From an uncultured Draconibacterium sp. (lineage in GTDB: Bacteria; Bacteroidota; Bacteroidia; Bacteroidales; Prolixibacteraceae), in NCBI GenBank assembly GCA_947492175.1, contig CANLMQ010000009.1, positions 1 through 64,000 on the forward strand: DNA of 64,000 nt, written 5' to 3'. Positions 7,780 through 16,495 of the stretch are shown here, in pieces. Made by a program: the position numbers and the translations under genes. How positions within the stretch are numbered: the first letter of the stretch is position 1; each line of letters opens with the position of its first letter. The notes under the pieces were generated by a model. The model was not told the DNA's origin and searched no databases. It saw only the letters and a program-made list of their open reading frames with translations.

Positions 7780-8467
7780 TGGTTTTTCTTTCATTGTTAT
7801 TTCTAATATCTTCTTTTTCAATCGCCTGAATCCTGCGCAATCTATTGTAATCTATTTGGTCAAAAAGAATGAAATTGACGAATTCTATAAAATATTGATG
7901 TTCTTTTGTTGTTAATCCTTCCTTAATTAATTCTTCAAGAACCAAATTGGGATTATTGTAAAAAATGAATTTGCGTGTTTTATTGTCATAAGTTTCGATA
8001 GAAATTATAGCTCCATCAAGTGGATAAAAATCTGTAATCTTACCATTATATGGATTTCCGTTTGCGACATATTTTAATTCTATTTCATCTTGACTCGGAA
8101 TCTTGCTATTTATGAAATTGTCCAACCTAAATTCAAACTTTTCCCAATCAATTGACCTTTTAATAGAGTCCTGAAATACAATGCTTTGATGTACGTTGTA
8201 ATCTTGATTGAAATACCCAAGTCTGTAATCCCAATTATTACTAAAATCTTTTGTGAATTGTATCACTTTGTCTGTATAAAAAAAATCACATATCCATACT
8301 CGTAATTCATATTGAATCGAGTCGGAAATGATTTTTCGTTCCAATTCTGTTCCATTTGCTAGTTTTACCATAAATTGTCCCATTCTCTCAGTAACGGAAC
8401 TGTCTTGTCCTTTTACTTTTAGAGTAAACAGAATTAAAATAATTAATATCAATTGATGCGTTCTCAT
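7772..8467 (-). CDS. Secreted hypothetical protein (cassette H)
   Basis: 231-residue protein with a signal peptide (RTHQLILIILILFTLKVKG, cut before QDSS). No recognisable domain; it is rich in charged and aromatic residues (RVWICDFFYTDKVIQFTKDF, then DEIELKYVANGNPYNGKITDF). An upstream TTG at 8479 is in frame, but the ATG at 8467 directly opens the signal peptide. The stop codon TAA at 7774-7772 is part of the GGCGTTAAC recombination box, so the attC-like end supplies the terminator codon. Confidence 0.6.
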   Translation of the reverse strand: MRTHQLILIILILFTLKVKGQDSSVTERMGQFMVKLANGTELERKIISDSIQYELRVWICDFFYTDKVIQFTKDFSNNWDYRLGYFNQDYNVHQSIVFQDSIKRSIDWEKFEFRLDNFINSKIPSQDEIELKYVANGNPYNGKITDFYPLDGAIISIETYDNKTRKFIFYNNPNLVLEELIKEGLTTKEHQYFIEFVNFILFDQIDYNRLRRIQAIEKEDIRNNNERKTRR

Positions 8468-8483
8468 TTCTATTGTCAAACTT

Positions 8484-8622
8484 GGCGTTAACGGTTAGTA
8501 CATGTTGTCGGGGCGGATTTCGAAGAGCGTTCCTGTCCGAAGGACACGGAACTGCGAAACTGGAATCCGCAGTTGGTGTACCACCGAACCCCGCCCTGCA
8601 ATATGTACTGTGTTATGGCAAG
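8484..8622 (-). repeat. attC-like recombination site, short type (between cassettes I and H)
   Basis: Second full copy of the short type. Minus strand from ACTTGCCATAAC to GTTAACGCC (8492-8484). Same long-range arms as 2101-2239 (AGTACAT with ATGTACT, GGGGCGG with CCGCCC) and the same internal hairpins. The outer boxes differ completely from those of the 2101-2239 copy and match instead their own cassettes, which is the key argument for recombination sites instead of ordinary dispersed repeats. Confidence 0.7.
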
Positions 8623-9212
8623 TTTTTATTTATTTCTTTTATCAAAAATTTGTAATATTCTTTGTCTGCATTATCCTTTAAAATCTGACTGTTCCAATAT
8701 TCAATTAAAGTGTCTTTGTTTAATATATTATTTTCAATCAGATATTTAACTTCTCTAACCTTAAAAATACTGTCAACGAAATTGTTTTTTAGTGAATCTG
8801 GAACTGGACTTCCAAACCGATAATTAAAAAATCCTTGATTAATCAAATCGTCAATTGTGTATTCATCGTCTGGGATTTTCTTTAAAACCAATTTTTCGTT
8901 TAATCCCTCAAACACCGCATTGTCTGAGTCAATAAATGTTATTTTGTATTTTGTTATTGTCGAATTGTTTAATGTGCTTTTTATTCTAAGGCTGTCATTA
9001 TCCACCTTATAAACAGAAGGTGGGAGAAAGTCCCATTCCAAATTGAATCTTTCAAGTGTATCCCCTCTAAAACAAATCTCATTATAAACGGAATCAATTA
9101 AAGTACACCAATTTCCATTTATGCTGTATTCAGTTTGGATTTTGTTAGCTTCGCAACCAAAGAGATAAATCAGGGAAAAAATTGCAACTAATTTATTTAA
9201 GTGTCTTTTCAT
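8613..9212 (-). CDS. Small lipoprotein (cassette I)
   Basis: 199-residue lipoprotein with signal peptide and lipobox (KRHLNKLVAIFSLIYLFGC). The body looks like a short lipocalin-like strand region (SINGNWCTLIDSVYNEICFRGDTLERF) followed by a helical tail (about 110-199). I start it at the ATG at 9212; an in-frame GTG at 9230 lies inside the recombination box itself. The unit starts with GTTAGTGGCAA (9234-9224) and ends with TTGCCATAAC (8621-8612), complementary except for one bulged base. The stop TAA is inside that box. Confidence 0.6.
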   Translation of the reverse strand: MKRHLNKLVAIFSLIYLFGCEANKIQTEYSINGNWCTLIDSVYNEICFRGDTLERFNLEWDFLPPSVYKVDNDSLRIKSTLNNSTITKYKITFIDSDNAVFEGLNEKLVLKKIPDDEYTIDDLINQGFFNYRFGSPVPDSLKNNFVDSIFKVREVKYLIENNILNKDTLIEYWNSQILKDNADKEYYKFLIKEINKNLP

Positions 9213-9225
9213 TGAATTCAAATTT

Positions 9226-9420
9226 GCCACTAACTAGTGTGTATCATCACCTGGTGATGTTATATACCCAAAATGGAGGGATAACAACACTTATTATGTT
9301 TCGTCCTGTTTTGTCAATTTTTATTTTAAGGAGCGTATTCAACGGTTTAAAGTTTTAAGTGCAATAAATGTAAACATAATCTTGCAAAACTAAAAGCCGG
9401 TCCGGATTCCGGCACTTGTA
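9226..9420 (-). repeat. attC-like site, long type, at the upstream edge of the array
   Basis: Minus strand it ends with GTTAGTGGCAA (9234-9224). CATCACC/GGTGATG and the conserved filler follow up to about 9405, then the similarity stops at CCGGTCCGG. A possible AAC-type box (CTATTAACTAACAAC on the minus strand, around 9480-9495) could be its far end but cannot be verified. There is no integrase gene or recognisable attI before the next gene at 9603, and the 9231-9602 gap holds no coding region. Confidence 0.5.
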
Positions 9421-9602
9421 AGCATATTCATGTTGAAAACAGACTCTTCAGCACATATTGACTGGGACTCGCGGCAAATTTGTTGTTAGTTAATAGTCAG
9501 ATAAACAGAACTATCGTTGTAGTGTGTGGAAATTCTAAATTTTTAATGCGATGTTGTACAACAAAAAATGTTATTTATGCATGAAAATTAAAAAATTGAA
9601 CA

Positions 9603-10688
9603 ATGAAAAAGTTCCAGGTACTGTTATTATTGCTTTTGGCAATAGTAGGTGTCAAAGCACAGGAAATTACTAGTGCAGATCAGAAGGCAAATAAGAGTTT
9701 TGCAGATAAGCTGGTTTTTAAAAAAGTAATTATCGAAGATGATGACTTTCATATTTGGGGAGCTTCTCCAATTTGGGGAAACGACGGACGTATCCATGTT
9801 TTTACCTCGCGTATGCCCATAGAGGATAATAAGCAAACGCAGTACGGCTTTAACCATTGGTATGCTACTTCGGAGATTGCACATTACGTGGCCGATCAGG
9901 TTGAGGGACCTTACGAGTATGTAAAAACCTTGCTTAAGCCGGGACAGGCCAAAGAGGGAGCCTGGAACACCGGAGCGCAGCATAACCCGTTTATTACAAA
10001 GATTGATGATGTGTTTGTATTGCTCTATGTTTCGAATGCATCAACAATAAGCAACCGGAATGCTTCAAGCTTTAGAATAGGAATGATGAAAACCAAAGAT
10101 CTGAATGGTTCGTGGGAAGATTGTGGATATGTGTTGTCGGCACCAGCAGAGGATGATACGCTTGCCTGGAGTTATCCGCTGCGTGCGGCCGGTAGGGGAG
10201 TTGACAACCCGACACTCTTACATCATCCAAATGGTAAATTTTACCTTTATTATCGTGTAAAATGGAAAGGGTTGGAAGGTGATAATACCTATGTTGTTGC
10301 CATTGCCGATAAACTGGAAGGACCATATATTCATGGGCAAAAACGTTTGATTAACAACATCCGCTACATTGAAGATCCTTATGTTTTTATGGAGGGCAAT
10401 ACGGTGTGTATGCTGGTTACTGATAACTATCGCAACAAGGGATTGTTACTGCGTTCCAAAGACGGACTTTCTTTCGATTTTGAACAGGCAGAAGAAGGTT
10501 TTCATGTCATGGAGCAGTACATTGATAAAAACATTGTAGAACAGGCTGCCAATTACCGCCATCCGAAATTTGAACGACCACAGCTGCTAATTAAAGATGG
10601 AAAGCCAACTCATCTTTTTGCTCCCGGTGGCTGCAATATTAACAATGGACCAGGGACATGTTGTTACCTGCTGGAAATAGTAGAGTAG
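9603..10688 (+). CDS. Secreted beta-propeller glycoside hydrolase-like protein (GH43/GH117-like)
   Basis: 361-residue exported protein with a signal peptide cut after VKAQ (residue 19). Repeating motifs of a five-bladed propeller are visible: HIWGASPIWGNDGRIHVFTSRMP near 48-72, a WNTGAQHNPFI strand near 121-131, VDNPTLLHHPNGKFYLYYRVKW near 199-221 and IEDPYVFMEGNTVCMLVTDN near 256-276. The spaced acidic residues fit the GH43/GH117 catalytic pattern, but I cannot assign a substrate. It is followed after 48 bases by a distant paralogue with the same fold, so the two likely act on one polysaccharide. Confidence 0.7.
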   Translation: MKKFQVLLLLLLAIVGVKAQEITSADQKANKSFADKLVFKKVIIEDDDFHIWGASPIWGNDGRIHVFTSRMPIEDNKQTQYGFNHWYATSEIAHYVADQVEGPYEYVKTLLKPGQAKEGAWNTGAQHNPFITKIDDVFVLLYVSNASTISNRNASSFRIGMMKTKDLNGSWEDCGYVLSAPAEDDTLAWSYPLRAAGRGVDNPTLLHHPNGKFYLYYRVKWKGLEGDNTYVVAIADKLEGPYIHGQKRLINNIRYIEDPYVFMEGNTVCMLVTDNYRNKGLLLRSKDGLSFDFEQAEEGFHVMEQYIDKNIVEQAANYRHPKFERPQLLIKDGKPTHLFAPGGCNINNGPGTCCYLLEIVE

Positions 10689-10736
10689 AAGTTAAAGAAT
10701 TACTATTGCAGTTTGTATTATGTGGTTATAAAGTAT

Positions 10737-11864
10737 ATGAAAAATTCAGGAATTATTATTGTCGTAATAAGTGTAATGCTAATCTTTTCAGCTTGTTCTG
10801 AAAAAGGAGAAAAAACACAAACCAAAATAAAATGGGTAAATCCGATTTACGACAGAATTGGAGTAGCACCTGTTGGAGGTGGTTTCGAAATGGAAGGTTA
10901 CTGGGTTTGGGGAAGTGCAGTGGTAAAAGGTGATGACAATTTGTATCACATGTACGCCAGCCGGTGGCCTAAAAATCTGCCGTTTCATCCAGGGTGGATG
11001 GTAGCTTCTGAAATTATACACGCTGTATCGGAAACTCCTGAAGGACCCTACGAATTTAAAGATGTCGCAATTGGAGCTCGAGGTGCAGAGTACTGGGACG
11101 GCCGTTCTGCACACAATCCCAGAATATTGCGCTACAAAGATCTTTATGTAATGTTTTATATGGGATCAACACATCCTTTTGACGAAGTAACAAATTCAGA
11201 TACATTAAAGCTTGGTACAGCCTATCCGGTTGTAGCCCGGTCGAACAAACGAATTGGTATTGCCACTTCGAAAAGTCCTTATGGTCCTTGGGAAAGAAGA
11301 GATGTGCCTGTCTTGGATACAAAACCAGGAACCTTTTACAGCTTCCTAACATCGAATCCTTCGCCTTGGATAAATGAAGACGGTAGCGTTGTGTTAATGT
11401 TTAAAGCCCGTGCTTACCGCGACAAGTATCCTTACCAGTCGAGAATGCAAATTGGAGTAGCCACTGCATCCGATATTAACAGCCCTTTTACAGTGGTAAC
11501 AAAAGAACCTGTTTTCAGTATGGATAAATTTGGCGTGGTTGAAGATCCGTTTATCTGGAAAGATGAAAACGGGTACCATATGATTGCCAAAGACCAATAC
11601 GGAAAAATTACAGGAAAACATCATGCCGGTGTGATGGCCCATTCACACGATGCAATTAACTGGAAACTGGATGAGCAGCCATTGGCCTATGAACGCACCA
11701 TTAACTGGAGCGATGGCAAATCCATTAAAATGGGACAGTTGGAGCGTCCGTTTGGGTTAATTGAAAATGGTAAAGTAACCCATCTGTTTTTTGCAACAAT
11801 GGATGGGCCCGGAGGTTTTAACAGATCTACAAAATCGTGGAATATGGTGTTGCCGTTAAAATAA
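10737..11864 (+). CDS. Beta-propeller glycoside hydrolase-like lipoprotein (GH43/GH117-like)
   Basis: 375-residue lipoprotein. The chosen ATG at 10737 opens a signal peptide with lipobox FSAC (Cys near residue 19); the ATG at 10713 would put extra residues ahead of it. Propeller strands: YWVWGSAVVKGDDNLYHMYASRWP, SAHNPRILRYKDLYVMFYMGS, SNPSPWINEDGSVVLMFKARAY, VEDPFIWKDENGYHMIAKD, and a closing LERPFGLIENGKVTHLFFAT. The W-G-S and ExxDP patterns match its upstream neighbour, so this is a tandem pair, probably one transcript. Membrane anchoring suggests surface or periplasmic action on glycans. Confidence 0.7.
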   Translation: MKNSGIIIVVISVMLIFSACSEKGEKTQTKIKWVNPIYDRIGVAPVGGGFEMEGYWVWGSAVVKGDDNLYHMYASRWPKNLPFHPGWMVASEIIHAVSETPEGPYEFKDVAIGARGAEYWDGRSAHNPRILRYKDLYVMFYMGSTHPFDEVTNSDTLKLGTAYPVVARSNKRIGIATSKSPYGPWERRDVPVLDTKPGTFYSFLTSNPSPWINEDGSVVLMFKARAYRDKYPYQSRMQIGVATASDINSPFTVVTKEPVFSMDKFGVVEDPFIWKDENGYHMIAKDQYGKITGKHHAGVMAHSHDAINWKLDEQPLAYERTINWSDGKSIKMGQLERPFGLIENGKVTHLFFATMDGPGGFNRSTKSWNMVLPLK

Positions 11865-11888
11865 TTAAGTTCGGAATGTAAAATAAAT

Positions 11889-11940
11889 AAAGGGATGAAT
11901 GAACAGATCAAGTCTTAACGTAATTTATTCGTCCTTTTTT
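11889..11940 (+). terminator. Rho-independent terminator after the glycosidase pair
   Basis: AAAGGGATGAAT (11889-11900) pairs with ATTCGTCCTTTT (11927-11938) with two wobble pairs, followed by a T run. Confidence 0.65.
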
Positions 11941-12063
11941 ATAATACCAAGTTTTAGAAATGGGTATTAAGGCATCTGAAGGTATGGCAGCAAACTCTAT
12001 CAATTCTTGTGCTTAAAAATGAATTCCGGTAAAGGGAAAAACGGCAATATTTAAGTAAATAAA

Positions 12064-12097
12064 AAAGAGTTACAAGAAATAAACCTTGTAACTCTTT
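12064..12097 (-). terminator. Terminator after the tRNA cluster
   Basis: Perfect 13-bp stem AAAGAGTTACAAG (12064-12076) / CTTGTAACTCTTT (12085-12097) located just downstream of the last tRNA on the minus strand. Confidence 0.7.
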
Positions 12098-12107
12098 AAT
12101 CTTTTAG

Positions 12108-12182
12108 TCGGGATACCAGGATTCGAACCTGGGACCCCCTGCTCCCAAAGCAGGTGCGCTAACCGGACTGCGCTACATCCCG
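12108..12182 (-). tRNA. tRNA-Pro (UGG)
   Basis: 75-nt cloverleaf on the minus strand. Acceptor stem CGGGATG/TATCCCG with discriminator A, anticodon arm CCTGC-TTTGGGA-GCAGG giving anticodon TGG, and T arm CCAGG-TTCGAAT-CCTGG. CCA is not encoded. It is identical in sequence to the tRNA at 12236-12310. Confidence 0.95.
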
Positions 12183-12201
12183 AAAAAACTATTTTGAACA
12201 T

Positions 12202-12230
12202 AAAAGGAGTTAAACTAAATAACTCCTTTT
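12202..12230 (-). terminator. Hairpin between the two tRNA-Pro genes
   Basis: AAAAGGAGTTA (12202-12212) / TAACTCCTTTT (12220-12230). It could terminate or act as a processing stem between the tandem tRNAs. Confidence 0.5.
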
Positions 12231-12235
12231 TCAAG

Positions 12236-12310
12236 TCGGGATACCAGGATTCGAACCTGGGACCCCCTGCTCCCAAAGCAGGTGCGCTAACCGGACTGCG
12301 CTACATCCCG
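12236..12310 (-). tRNA. tRNA-Pro (UGG), second copy
   Basis: Same 75-nt sequence as the copy at 12108-12182, including anticodon TGG. It lies between that copy and tRNA-Ser and is presumably transcribed with them from the promoter at 12480-12510. Confidence 0.95.
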
Positions 12311-12321
12311 AAATATTTTTG

Positions 12322-12411
<90 letters not shown>

Positions 12412-12479
12412 AATGAACTCAAACTTGCTCTTTTCTTCAATGTTTCAGAAGAACTTTGTTCGTTTGTTTTTCGTGCGTG

Positions 12480-12510
12480 CAAAAGTAGAAATTGTTTTTA
12501 CACTGACAAA
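12480..12510 (-). promoter_or_regulatory. Bacteroidota-type promoter of the tRNA cluster
   Basis: Minus strand TTTG (12510-12507), 19-nt spacer, TACTTTTG (12487-12480), matching the TTTG / TAnnTTTG consensus known for the primary sigma factor of this phylum, about 70 bases before tRNA-Ser. Confidence 0.65.
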
Positions 12511-12585
12511 GAATTTGAAAAAAAAATAGCGAAAAAAATATTTTTTTTATTGCAATATCTTGTCCATCCATTCTTGCTATCCACC

Positions 12586-15528
12586 TTATTCAATTATAAA
12601 CCAGTTATACCAGTTGGGTTGAACCTTTACTTCCATTTCAATTTCATATGCTCGATTTAATTTAAATGTTTTTGCAATATTCTCCTGTTCTCTGATTTGA
12701 GCCACATCGGTTAATCCTGTATAATAAAGCGGAACTGTTATTGTTTTTCGAATAACATTATCGGTGGGATTAAATACAAGTAAAAATCCCTTCTCTTTTA
12801 AATTAGGATTTACGTGCATCATATAATCAATATCGCGGCCATCGGCACGGCGCAGGTGTATGATATCGCTTTCAAGTATGTCGCGGTATTTTTTATACCA
12901 GTCTACCACGCGAACAACTATTTGTTTGGTTTTCTCGGTATCGTACAAGCGAGGTCCGCGTAAAGCCGACTGAATTCCCATTCCAATATTACTAACCAGC
13001 ATCATTTCATAGTGGTCGAGATGATCGTTCAGTGGTTCGATTGTGGCAGCTGCTCCGCCGCCGTGATATTGAGTAAGCGGAATAAAGCTCCAGCGCATGG
13101 AAGGCGTACTTTCCCATGTTCCATCGAAAATATTCTGACGCGTATGAATTAATTGGTGACGGCGGGGGAGGCTCCAGTTATTTTCGCGGTAACCAACTCC
13201 GTTTTGGTTCGACCCGGATAAATAGTAATAATCAGGTACGCGCAGGTAGACTCCCTGACCTTTGCACCACTTATAAAAATCAGTAATTTTTTTCCACTGT
13301 TTGTATTGTGAATCGCCCAAACCTTCGTGCCCGGGGTGTTTTGTTGATGCGCAAACATCGCCCGGATAATTGCCATCGTGTGTGAATGTTTTAAACCCGG
13401 TTTCGGAGAACATTCGGTACATCTTTCTAAAGTATTCCTGTCCCCATTCACTTTCTAAGCAGGGAGAGTTTCCAAATGTAGCAAAACCGCCTGTTTCGCC
13501 CGTTTTAGGATTTACCACATCATCTTTTTCTCCAATACTTCTTGAAGCCAGCAACGAGTAGGTGCCTATTTTTATTCCTTTACTATCAGCATAGGCAGCG
13601 TATTTTTTCATTTTATCATAGTTCTGCAGACTTTCATCCTCCGGATTAAATCCACTTCCAAATGAAAAGTTTAGCATTTCGTAACCAAGCTCAGCGGCCT
13701 GGTTTACTCCATTTACATAGTCGTCCCATTTCGAGCTGGTAATATGAAACATCATCGGATTTTCGGTTACCCACGGCGCCACTGTACGGTACATTTTTCG
13801 ATGCGCTAATCCATTTCGTTCTTTATCGTACGAGTCGAAAGGAATAATAAAAGTGCGAATGGATTCAAAAGTTTCTTTGGGAGCTATATTTATGTGGTAA
13901 CCCTGGTCGGGAAAAATTCGCATTGTGTTTGGAATATCCTGTACCCACGAAATTTGTGTTACATAATCCTGATCAGATTCCCAATGGACAGTCTGTTTAT
14001 TGGCTACTTTGGCTGCCATCGCGGCAAATGCATAATCTGTTTCGAAATGAATGTTGGGTTTTACTTTTAAATCTTCTCGTTCGCGATAATCGCCGTAAGG
14101 ATTGTGATCGGCAATGCCAAGGTATTCTGAAATAATCTGATCCAGTTTAACCGGCTTTTCAGAGTTATTTTGTACACTAACCCATTTCGACATAACCGGA
14201 ACTCCATCGTATAATTCGTAATTAACAGAAACCTCCAGGTTTTGCAGGTTGGTTAGGTTCGACTTTAACCTCTGTATCTCATTTTCATCCAATTTGCCAT
14301 AGGCAGCAAAGCTGTTAAACTTTAATCGAACCAGTTCTCCCGGATAATCAAAGTCTTTTCCGCCGGCATTTTTGCCCAGTTTTCCAATCCTAACAGAAAC
14401 AGGATCGGGAACTTCTTTACCAAAATCGATACTTTCATAGGTTTTCCATTTCCCTTTTTCTGGTTTGGCCTCACACAATACATTGGTACCGTCAATTCGA
14501 AGCCGGAACAGCCATGTACCACTAAAATCAACATTTTCTTTTCCTCCGGCTTGTGTATTTTCTTTTATCCCATCGTATACAGAAAAGCGCCAGGCTCCGG
14601 TGTTTTTAACACCCGATTCGTTTCCGGGGCGCATATTAAATTTTATGATGCGGTCTGGCCAGAGTAATGCAATGCCGGGGCCCCAAAACCCGCTTACATC
14701 AGTTCCGGCATCAATCGATGTTTCAACCAAACCTGTTCCTGCAGGAAGTTTATATTCGGCATAAACGGCAGTGTTGTTTGGGGTGTAAATCTCGCCCGGC
14801 TTTCCTTCGTTATAAAACGAACTTCTTTCATGTGCCTCACTGGTGCGTATCTCCCATACATCAGACATTGATGAAAAATCATCGCGGTACAATTCCTTAC
14901 GTCCAACCTTGCTTTCCTGCGCCAAAGCAATCAGTTCTTCGGGAGCAACGGCGTTTAATTTATAGTTCATCCGGAGTTTTATTCCTTTGGGAGGCCATTC
15001 GGCATCGGGAGCGTGATGTCGTTCTTGTTTCCACTCGAAACGTTGTTCAGGAGTTCCAATTTTAAATCCTGTTAATTGAAAGGAGAGGGGATCGGCTTTC
15101 AGATTGTTCAACCAATCCGGATATAAAAAGGCCAGATTCGGTTGCCCGGTTAAACCGCCCACGTTTATTGTAAATCCATTTATCGAGATAACTGCTTCTG
15201 GTTTTACAGCACGAATATGTTCTTCCTGTTTGCTTAATACTTTTAAACTGGTTGTGGCAGCGTTGGGCGAAAGTCTGAAAGCGCGTGAAATTATTCCGTT
15301 TGAGAGAATGAGTTCGGTGTTGGTTTCGTTTCTGAAAGCTTTGGCAGTTTCATTGGGAGTGTGAATAAGCCAGTCGCCTTTTATTCCGGATGTGTAACTT
15401 CCTGAAATTACCGGCAGTGATTTTAAATCATTTAAATATTCCTGGGCACCAAGTTGATAATGAAATGAAAAAATGGATGCAAATGTTAGTATAATAACTG
15501 ATACCAGGTTCAAAGTCAGTTTAAACAT
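12586..15528 (-). CDS. Large secreted glycoside hydrolase, clan GH-D-like (alpha-galactosidase-like)
   Basis: 980-residue exported enzyme with a signal peptide (about residues 1-28, ending QLGAQ). An N-terminal beta-sandwich of GH36/GH97 type (about 30-200) is interrupted by a jelly-roll insert of about 190 residues (RDDFSSMSDVWEIRTSEAHERSS to PGELVRLKFNSFA, about 220-400), then supersandwich strands, then a TIM barrel (about 590-880) with FKTFTHDGNYPGD, where the Asp could be the nucleophile, and a closing beta domain. The overall plan fits clan GH-D melibiase-like enzymes, but the sequence is divergent and no substrate can be named. It is divergently oriented from folE. Confidence 0.6.
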   Translation of the reverse strand: MFKLTLNLVSVIILTFASIFSFHYQLGAQEYLNDLKSLPVISGSYTSGIKGDWLIHTPNETAKAFRNETNTELILSNGIISRAFRLSPNAATTSLKVLSKQEEHIRAVKPEAVISINGFTINVGGLTGQPNLAFLYPDWLNNLKADPLSFQLTGFKIGTPEQRFEWKQERHHAPDAEWPPKGIKLRMNYKLNAVAPEELIALAQESKVGRKELYRDDFSSMSDVWEIRTSEAHERSSFYNEGKPGEIYTPNNTAVYAEYKLPAGTGLVETSIDAGTDVSGFWGPGIALLWPDRIIKFNMRPGNESGVKNTGAWRFSVYDGIKENTQAGGKENVDFSGTWLFRLRIDGTNVLCEAKPEKGKWKTYESIDFGKEVPDPVSVRIGKLGKNAGGKDFDYPGELVRLKFNSFAAYGKLDENEIQRLKSNLTNLQNLEVSVNYELYDGVPVMSKWVSVQNNSEKPVKLDQIISEYLGIADHNPYGDYREREDLKVKPNIHFETDYAFAAMAAKVANKQTVHWESDQDYVTQISWVQDIPNTMRIFPDQGYHINIAPKETFESIRTFIIPFDSYDKERNGLAHRKMYRTVAPWVTENPMMFHITSSKWDDYVNGVNQAAELGYEMLNFSFGSGFNPEDESLQNYDKMKKYAAYADSKGIKIGTYSLLASRSIGEKDDVVNPKTGETGGFATFGNSPCLESEWGQEYFRKMYRMFSETGFKTFTHDGNYPGDVCASTKHPGHEGLGDSQYKQWKKITDFYKWCKGQGVYLRVPDYYYLSGSNQNGVGYRENNWSLPRRHQLIHTRQNIFDGTWESTPSMRWSFIPLTQYHGGGAAATIEPLNDHLDHYEMMLVSNIGMGIQSALRGPRLYDTEKTKQIVVRVVDWYKKYRDILESDIIHLRRADGRDIDYMMHVNPNLKEKGFLLVFNPTDNVIRKTITVPLYYTGLTDVAQIREQENIAKTFKLNRAYEIEMEVKVQPNWYNWFIIE

Positions 15529-15764
15529 AGATTTGTTTTTTTAGGATTGCGGGAATAAAGATAGTAGTTATTAATAAAATTAAAATACAGAAAGAGTATT
15601 TGTATATTAATTTAGTAAGTTGTTGTATGAGGAAGGAACCAATCTGAGGTTTAATCCATTATAATTTATTCTGTTGAATATTAATAGCAGTTAGATTAAA
15701 CAAAATACCTGTAAGTATGTTATTTCATTTAAGATTTGAAATAAGAACAACAAAAAAACAGATT

Positions 15765-16493
15765 ATGAGTTACCGGGAAGAAATGATATTCACAAAAGTG
15801 AATGGCAAAAAGGGAGTGAATAATGTTGGCAAAATAAATATTCATACAAATGACTACGACGAATTAGGAGATAATCACATTGGTACGTCGATTGAAACAC
15901 CGATGAGAGATGATGCTTTTGATTTATCGGATCAGCAAAAGATGGTTATTATTGAAGATAAATTCAGGGATATTATGGAAACCCTGGGACTTGATTTAAC
16001 CGACGACAGTTTACAAGGCACTCCTCATCGTGTGGCAAAAATGTTTGTGCAGGAAATTTTTTATGGATTGAATCCTGAAAACAAACCCAAAATATCGGTG
16101 TTCGGGAATAAATTTCAATATGGCGAAATGCTTGTGGAGAAGAATATTAACCTGAATTCAACATGCGAACACCATTTTTTGCCCATTGTAGGGAAAGCAC
16201 ATGTTGCCTATATTTCAAGCGGTGAAGTAATTGGGTTGAGTAAAATAAACCGTATTGTTGATTATTTTGCCCGCCGTCCGCAAGTTCAGGAACGTTTGAC
16301 AGTGCAAATTGCCAACGAATTAAAGAGAATATTAAACACAGAAGATGTGGCTGTAGTAATCGATGCCAAACATCTGTGTGTCTCGTCGCGCGGAATTCAG
16401 GATGAAGGCAGTAGCACTCTGACAGCAGAATACTCAGGACGTTTTAAAGAAAAGGGTGTTCGTGATGAGTTTCTAAAATACCTGGAACTTTAA
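15765..16493 (+). CDS. folE: GTP cyclohydrolase I
   Basis: Converts GTP to 7,8-dihydroneopterin triphosphate, first step of folate and queuosine-type pterin synthesis. The zinc ligands are visible: STCEHHF (C134, H136, H137 with H137 also in catalysis) and HLCVSSRGIQD (C205). The fold core is about residues 60-242, preceded by an extra 55 polar residues usual in Bacteroidota. I chose the ATG at 15765 (MSYREEM) over the ATG at 15717 because the extra 16 residues look unconserved. Single gene, with the next gene converging at 16496. Confidence 0.93.
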   Translation: MSYREEMIFTKVNGKKGVNNVGKINIHTNDYDELGDNHIGTSIETPMRDDAFDLSDQQKMVIIEDKFRDIMETLGLDLTDDSLQGTPHRVAKMFVQEIFYGLNPENKPKISVFGNKFQYGEMLVEKNINLNSTCEHHFLPIVGKAHVAYISSGEVIGLSKINRIVDYFARRPQVQERLTVQIANELKRILNTEDVAVVIDAKHLCVSSRGIQDEGSSTLTAEYSGRFKEKGVRDEFLKYLEL

Positions 16494-16495
16494 TT

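Larger units (their letters stand above)
1453..9480 (-). mobile_element. Integron-like gene-cassette array without integrase
   Basis: Seven units (nine genes, all on the minus strand) are separated by long structured repeats at 2101-2239, 2815-3207, 5715-6060, 6617-6750, 7592-7779, 8484-8622 and 9226-9420. Read on the minus strand, each repeat starts with a ...AAC box just after a gene and ends with a GTT... box just before the next gene. The box at a unit's 5' end is complementary to the box at the same unit's 3' end, as expected for attC R' and R''. Clear pairs exist for the units at 2230-2824, 3197-5726, 7771-8492 and 8614-9234. No tyrosine recombinase gene is present in the window. Most products are short secreted or lipoproteins of unknown function, typical cassette cargo. 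Confidence 0.75.

Noticed and set aside
8484..8622. Interpretation of the repeats as MITEs or REP elements only.
   Set aside because: No target-site duplications were seen, and the outer boxes covary with the enclosed gene instead of the repeat, which MITEs do not do.
12070..12276. Minus-strand open frame crossing the tRNA-Pro genes.
   Set aside because: It is an artefact of two identical tRNA genes in the same frame; cloverleaf structures explain the conservation.
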